NCBI GenBank assembly: GCA_022496185.1
Contig: WTXG01000145.1
Span: 27,322 to 91,321, forward strand
Reading direction: 5' to 3'
Source: Multifurca ochricompacta
Taxonomy: Eukaryota; Basidiomycota; Agaricomycetes; Russulales; Russulaceae
Length of the DNA: 64,000 bases
Of this stretch, positions 59,219-64,000 are shown piece by piece; the first letter of the stretch is position 1, and every line of letters begins with the position of its first letter. A program made the translations under genes and the position numbers. The notes beneath the pieces are model-generated. The model worked only from the letters and a program-made list of their open reading frames with translations. It did no database searches and had not been told where the DNA came from.

Positions 59219-60255
59219 GATGTTACGTCCGGTGCAGGATGTTCTGCATGACTTGTGCGACAGCGTACTATTCGGGATCGGATAAGAAACCAATGAGGCT
59301 TCTTGGAGTATAGCGGGACGAGTCAAAGTCAAAGAGGCTGTTCTCAGAGACAATGTTAAGTGGAAAGGTGTCAGAAACACTGAGACAAGCGAGTCAAGGA
59401 TTCAAAGGGGATGTCCAGAAGACAGGCACCGATGTATTCAATAAGTCAAGTCTGAGGTCTACAATGTAGTTACAGCGGACTTATATACGTAATCAAATGG
59501 GTGTCTAAGGATAAGATAAGGAAGAGTTGTTACGCTCAGCTGGGCGTTTCATGTGCAACGTGCACAGGTCAGCGCGGGTCCATTACCTCAGCCGGGAGCC
59601 TAGCACAATAAGGCTAGGCTCTAGGCTACTGTCAAGCTTTGGAGTAGAATAGAGTTTGGTGCTATAACCAAGCACGGAGAGAGACGGGACGAGTCAGCCA
59701 AAGGGAGCTAATCCCTAGGGCTGTTAAGTGGGGATCAGGCTCAGCTGCAGTGCCAAAAGCACGTCAAACAGACTGAAGCTCAAGGGAGTGAAAAAGAGGG
59801 GTCAAAGGAAGGGCACACACCCATTGCCAGAGGCAATGGGGTCCCTGTAGGAATCTCAAAGGCGCAAAAGGAGGGAAAAGGCTCTGATGTATTCTGGGGT
59901 CTAAGATCTCTAGGCTGAAGGCCCAAGAGGTCAAATCTAGGGTTGTACAAACTGTCTACAGGTCTTATATACTGTATGGGGGTCTGGTTTGTAGCTAATC
60001 AGGAACAGGGTCAGAGTCCTTATCATCCAATAGCAGATAAGATGTCAAATATAGTCCATGATAAGGATAAGCCTTATCAGAAGCATAATCATGTGGGACA
60101 GCCCCACAGGAGTCATATCAGTGTGGGAGGATTCCCACCAGGGTCAGGGGTAAATGGGGAGATAACAGGTCCCACAGAGTCAGGGTGGATGTGGGAATAC
60201 TCCCACAGGAATCAGAGAAGCGAATGATAAGCCAGATGGGCCATGTGATCAGAAA

Positions 60256-60846
60256 TGTTACGAACCCCGTCTCTTCCTGTCTTTTTCTTCCTACCAATGA
60301 CGACCCCTCCCTACCTCCTACTCTCCACTACCAGATTACGTCTCCATCGTGGGACCCATCACGTGCCTTGCTCCCTTCCCCGTGACTGCCTTTGTCCTTG
60401 TTTGTGTTACTGTACATATGTTTGACCTGCTTTCGCTTATCTCTTATCCCTTATCTCTAAGATCGGACACTTACTTAATTCCCTATCAGAAGCGCGGCTT
60501 TACGCCCTCCGCTTTCGTATATTCGGGCCCACATGACTCCTGGTTATCTTATCTTTAGACGCTCACTCGATTACGTATATAAGCCCGCTGTAGCTACCTT
60601 GTAGACCTCAGACTCGACTTATTGAATACATCGGTGCTTGTCTTCTGGACTTCCCTTTGAATGCTCTAGTTCGACCCTCTCACCAAAGTACTTCGGGTAC
60701 CTTCCACTCAACATTGTCTTAGAGTGCAGCCTCTTTGACTTTGACTCTTTCATAACAACCTCCAAAGGGTCTTATTGGCCCTTTACCTGATAACGAACGA
60801 ACGCTGTCACACAAGTCGTGTGGAACGTCCCACACCGGACGTAACA
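60256..60846 (+). repeat. D/F-type solo LTR inside G4 (TSD AGAAA)
   Basis: 591 bp, TGTTACGAACC...GGACGTAACA, AGAAA at 60251-60255 and 60847-60851. TATATAAG near 60577 and AGACTCGACTT near 60609. Confidence 0.93.
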
Positions 60847-60910
60847 AGAAAGGGGTAAATGATCAGATGAAGATGCTGTGATCAGGGTCAGGGATCACAT
60901 GTCCAAAGTC

Positions 60911-61050
60911 ACATGGTCAGGGATCACATGGTCAAGGATCACATGGCCAAGGGTCACATGGCCAAGGGTCACATGGCCAAGGGTCACATGGCCAAGGGTC
61001 ACATGGCCAAGGGTCACATGGCCAAGGGTCACATGGCCAGGAGTCACATG
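60911..61050. repeat. 15-bp minisatellite in G4
   Basis: About nine tandem units of CACATGGCCAAGGGT, the inner ones perfect. The other G LTRs have only scattered CATGTGACC-like motifs here, so this is a local expansion. Confidence 0.9.
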
Positions 61051-61739
61051 ACTGGCAGAGGGTCAAGTACAAGCCAAAGTCGTCTAGTTGTCTGGACTGG
61101 TCAGATTGGCAGGGACAATGTCAGGGGTTCCTATGGGTGTCAAGCACAGGGACAGGGTCAGGAGCAGTGGCCAAGCATAAGCCAAGGCAGCAAGGAAGGG
61201 TGGTGTACATCCAACAGTGTAGCAGCATAACTACCAGCAGGTTAGGTGTAAATGGCAGCAAGGGAGGTCAGTCCTATGAACAATGTCACAGGAATCAGGG
61301 TAGGGTCCTGGGCACACAGGCCACAGGCATCAAGAAGGTCCAAGGCAACAGGCCAAGGCATCAAAGAGTGGTCCAGAGAAGGAGGAGATCAAGGATGGTG
61401 CAAAGAATAAGGCATGGTGTGCAGGGTCAGGAAAAAGAGTAGGGTCGTAACAAGGTCATGTGGGCCTGCATATACGAAAGCGGAGGGTGTAAAGCCTGGC
61501 TTCTGATAGGGTATTAAGTAAGTGTCCAGTCTTAGAGATAAGGAGATAAGCGATAAGGGAGAACATAAGCAAAGGTAAATAACAAGTCAACATGTACAAT
61601 CAATGGTCACGAGAGGGGAGCAGGGCACATGAAGGGTCCCAGGACAGGGACGTGATCAGGAAGTGGAGAGTGGGTGGAAGGGAAGGGTCCGTGTTAGGGA
61701 GAGTGAAGAAAAGTGGGGTGCTAGGCCCTGGTCGTAACA

Positions 61740-61850
61740 GGTAGGGAATGCTGTCGTCATTGACATCGTCGGGTTGCTCAAGAGTGAGGCTGTTGGTGGT
61801 AACATGGGGAGCACAATGGGTGTGAGGAAAGGTTCTTCAGGTAAGTTCAA
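61740..61850 (-). pseudogene. gag: N-terminal piece of C gag beyond element E
   Basis: Minus-strand ATG at 61850 (MNLPEEPFLTPIVLPML) runs to the E insertion; the next part of gag is at 51461. Upstream, 61851-62182 is leader sequence with similarity to the A leader (CTCACCAGAACTGCAAGG) and no other feature. The start codon is tentative. Confidence 0.5.
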
Positions 61851-62169
61851 TCCAGTCTCTTCGGGTGCGATGTTACAGCTTCAATCTGACTCAAGTTATT
61901 AGGGTGTATGTGGTACCAACGCCTCAGTACCAGTCAATGGCAAGGTTAGTCTGTCAATACGGGACCCAGTAACCGCGGAAGGGGACATCTTGCTTGCGCG
62001 CTTCAAGCCAATGCGCAGATCGTTTCAGATGCTGAGGGAGGTTGTCACTGGTCCTGGGAGGAAGTACAAAAGGGAATCAGATGGAAGTCATGGTGTCAGA
62101 AGTCGGGGCAAGGGACATGTCGTTGTCTCCTTGCAGTTCTGGTGAGTTTCTTTGTTCTGTGAAGTCTGT

Positions 62170-62180
62170 AAGTCTGTTCT
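62170..62180 (-). promoter_or_regulatory. Self-priming primer-binding site of element C
   Basis: Minus-strand AGAACAGACTT, two bases from the LTR, complements minus-strand AAGTCTGTTCT at 62435-62445 in the LTR. The LTR site also forms a palindrome (AGAACAGAC...GTCTGTTCT, 62435-62457). Confidence 0.72.
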
Positions 62181-62182
62181 AA

Positions 62183-63367
62183 TGTCACAGCCAGGTCCGT
62201 GCTGCGTCAAGGTCAGGGGGTTATTTGAGTTCAAGCTAACTAGATCAAGATCAAGTCTTTTAATCAAGACGAGTCAAGCCCTCACAAGCTAGAGGGCACG
62301 TGCGAGATATGGGGTCAAGCAGCAACACTAAGTCCTGCCACAAGCTTACTGAGGTTCAAAGACCTCCTAAGACGCGACTTAGAAGGCTCAAGAGGGGATT
62401 CTGTGAGTCTTGATACACCTGTATTGAGCACAGGAGAACAGACTTAAGGTCTGTTCTCTAGAACGTAGCAGGTTTAATACAGTTGGGTCTCTACCAAAGA
62501 TAAGGGTCTAGCCAATGAAGTAAAGTAAAGTAGTATAGTAGGATGATATCATGCTGTGTCACAGCGACCTCATAGCTATGTCATACCACGTCATAAGTAC
62601 AGGAGATGGGCTAGACTTAGTTGTTACAACCTTTGCCGAGTAACCCCATCTTCTTTACCTCCCTAACAATAACCCCTCTTTACCACCCACTCTGCACTTC
62701 ATGATTATGTCTCCATCCTGGGACCCATCACGTGCTCTCTCCCATCCTGTGACACACTTTGGACTTGTTGACTCACCATTTGCCTTGTTTACTTCCTTTA
62801 TCTTCTTATCCTGTTATCTCTTTATCTTTATGACCGGACACTTACTTAATCCCTATCAGAAGCCAGGCTTTACGCCGTCCGCTTTCATATATTTGGGCCC
62901 ACCTGACTCCAGTTTCTTATCTTATAGATGCCATTTGATTACGTATATAAGTCCGCTGTAACTACATTGTAGACTCAGACTTGACTTATTGAATACATCA
63001 GTGCCTGTCTTCTGGACATCTCCTTTGAATCCCTTGACTCGTCTGTCTCAGTACTTTCGGTACTTCTCCACTCACCATTGTTGTTGGGTACAGCCCCTTC
63101 GACTTTGACTCATCCCACTTATGCTCCAAGGAGCCTTATTGGTTTCTTACCTGAACCCACAAAGTCGCGCTGTCACACAAGTCATGTGGAACGTCCCGCA
63201 CCGGATGTAACATTAGTACATAAGTAAACAGTAAACAAAACAATAGAGGGGTTACGCCCTCTATAGTATTCAGTCAGTTAACCTAGTTAGATAGGTTAAC
63301 TGATACAAACCCAGATGGTTATAAACAGTCGACAAGAAAAGAAAAATAAGGAAAACAAACTGTTACA
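62183..63367 (-). repeat. 5' LTR of element C, interrupted by solo LTR L
   Basis: Pieces 62183-62621 and 63213-63367 (about 590 bp). On the minus strand TGTAACAG...GCTGTGACA; the latter end matches the A LTR. Confidence 0.82.
62622..63212 (+). repeat. Solo LTR L, diverged D/F family (TSD TTAGT)
   Basis: 591 bp, TGTTACAACC...GGATGTAACA, flanked by TTAGT at 62617-62621 and 63213-63217. TATATAAG near 62943; the R motif reads AGACTTGACTT, a CpG transition from AGACTCGACTT. Confidence 0.92.
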
Positions 63368-63371
63368 GTCA

Positions 63372-64000
63372 TACCACAAGACAACCAAAGAATGACCCTC
63401 TTAATTTAGGAGGCCCACCAGGAGGAAACCCAGGTGGACACCTGGAGGAGATCCAAATGGGCACCCAGGAGGAAACATAGGCGGAAATCTAGGAGGAAAC
63501 CCTGGAGGGATCCAGGAGGGAACCCTGGAGGAAATCCAGGAGGGAACCCTGGAGGAAATCCAGGAGGAAACCCCAGGGAGCTCCATCCAATGCCACAGGG
63601 AGGACATATGGAAGGGCCCCTCCCTCTTATTTTGATGGCGACAGGGCCCACGCGAAACGATGGTTCGCCTTGCTCAAACTCCACTTCGCCCTTATTGCGT
63701 TCATGCCCTAGTCCAGAATGAGCAATCCAAGGTGGCCTACGCGTTAGGAATAATCCGAGGGTCCAAAAGTAGATCAATGGGTGGAGGAACAAGTATACTG
63801 GCTGGCCGACATTAATGCAGGATGAATCAGATTGTAAATGTGTGGGAAACATTCTGGCAAACATTTCTTGCCGCATGGACAGATGTCGTGGCAGGACAAA
63901 AGCGTTACAAGCACTTGAAAAATTACAAATGAGGAGGGAAATATTGATGACTATATTGCCGAATTCCGTGACTTAGCAATTTGGGCCAGACTACACATTG
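63372..64000 (+). pseudogene. gag: gag fragment of element M, runs off the window
   Basis: Readings: RQPKNDPLNLGGPPGGNPGG, a GGNP tandem (63508-63570), APPSYFDGDRAHAKRWFA-like capsid start near 63625, YALGIIRGSK near 63740, and IDDYIAEFRDLA near 63945. Related to the gag of A and C, with frameshifts. Shows CGA (Arg) at the place where A gag has TGA. Confidence 0.75.

Larger units (their letters stand above)
59528..61452 (-). repeat. Solo LTR G4 inside the E LTR
   Basis: Starts TGTTACGCTCAGC, ends GGGTCGTAACA; with the inner solo LTR and one AGAAA removed about 1.33 kb remain, the size of the G LTRs. Flanks AGAGT and AGGTC suggest a duplication eroded by a one-base loss. Palindrome cluster present at 60080-60210. 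Confidence 0.87.
51462..61739 (-). mobile_element. Ty3/gypsy chromovirus E (TSD GGTAG), with K and G4 insertions
   Basis: GGTAG at 51457-51461 and 61740-61744. 3' LTR 51462-52045; 5' LTR 59221-59527 continued at 61453-61739 after the G4 insertion. gag is split by solo LTR K. Same family as D and F, with coding regions broken in many places. Confidence 0.93.
59221..61739 (-). repeat. 5' LTR of element E, interrupted by G4
   Basis: LTR pieces 59221-59527 and 61453-61739 rejoin across G4 at ATAAGGAAGAG / GTGGGCC. Differences from the 3' LTR include several CpG transitions. Confidence 0.88.
40009..63367 (-). mobile_element. Ty3/gypsy chromovirus C, split by D, E and L; 3' end lost
   Basis: Minus-strand relative of A. 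Pieces, in element order: 5' LTR 63367-63213 and 62621-62183, leader and gag start 62182-61740, gag and protease 51461-49967, RT to partial integrase 42525-40330, ORF3 fragment 40317-40009. The 3' LTR is missing at the junction with F. It lies within gag of element M. Confidence 0.88.

Noticed and set aside
60911..61050. CRISPR-like repeat array
   Set aside because: Tandem without spacers, eukaryotic context, inside an LTR.
60913..61230. ORF with HMAKG repeats
   Set aside because: It is the minisatellite translated; 15-bp units stay open automatically and it lies within a solo LTR.

Overview
This 64 kb window looks like transposon-dense heterochromatin from a basidiomycete fungus, probably an agaricomycete. 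The evidence is chromodomain-bearing Ty3/gypsy elements (chromoviruses), an intact Ty1/copia element, hAT-type MITEs, one fragment of a MYST histone acetyltransferase gene with 53-bp introns, and sequence decay dominated by CpG to TpG/CpA changes. I see no intact host gene, tRNA, rRNA or CRISPR array. The species cannot be named from this sequence.

Left part (1-12.4 kb). Element A (1-6808, +) is a decayed chromovirus with gag, pol and a third ORF; its 5' LTR runs off the window. It abuts a truncated MYST gene fragment (6.9-7.6 kb) and about 2.4 kb of unassigned, gene-like sequence. Next is element B1 (from about 10.03 kb, +), a 5'-truncated relative of A with solo LTR H1 inside its pol.

Middle part (12.4-32.6 kb). 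A large non-coding retrotransposon derivative, G (12442-29118), has 1.27-kb LTRs and carries a Ty1/copia element (14761-22431, TSD GGATA, 1636-codon gag-pol open). The copia holds solo LTR G3 in its leader and MITE1 in its 3' LTR. G also holds MITE3, which contains MITE2, which contains solo LTR J. After G come an H LTR, the tail of B1, H3, a second B tail (B2), H2 and a short unknown LTR-like piece.

Right part (32.6-64 kb). Element F (32559-40008, +) abuts element C (40009-63367, -). C is split by the young element D (42526-49966, +, TSD TGATG), by element E (51462-61739, -, TSD GGTAG) and by solo LTR L (TSD TTAGT). E in turn contains solo LTR K (TSD GCTCG) and solo LTR G4, and G4 contains a D/F-type solo LTR (TSD AGAAA). 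C itself sits in the gag of element M, which runs off the right edge.

Common logic. A, C, D, E, F and G have a primer-binding site next to the 5' LTR that is the exact complement of the inferred 5' end of their own transcript, the arrangement known for Tf1 self-priming. The copia instead matches the initiator-tRNA-Met anticodon region. The gypsy elements encode gag (one CCHC knuckle), pol (protease, RT, RNase H, integrase, C-terminal chromodomain) and an extra 3' ORF: in D/E/F it encodes four zinc-knuckle-like motifs, and in A/B/C it begins Met-Ala-Arg-(Thr/Ile)-Lys. Several elements have unmatched flanks, best explained by recombination between related copies. D is nearly intact, and its few lesions are single-base losses in homopolymers.
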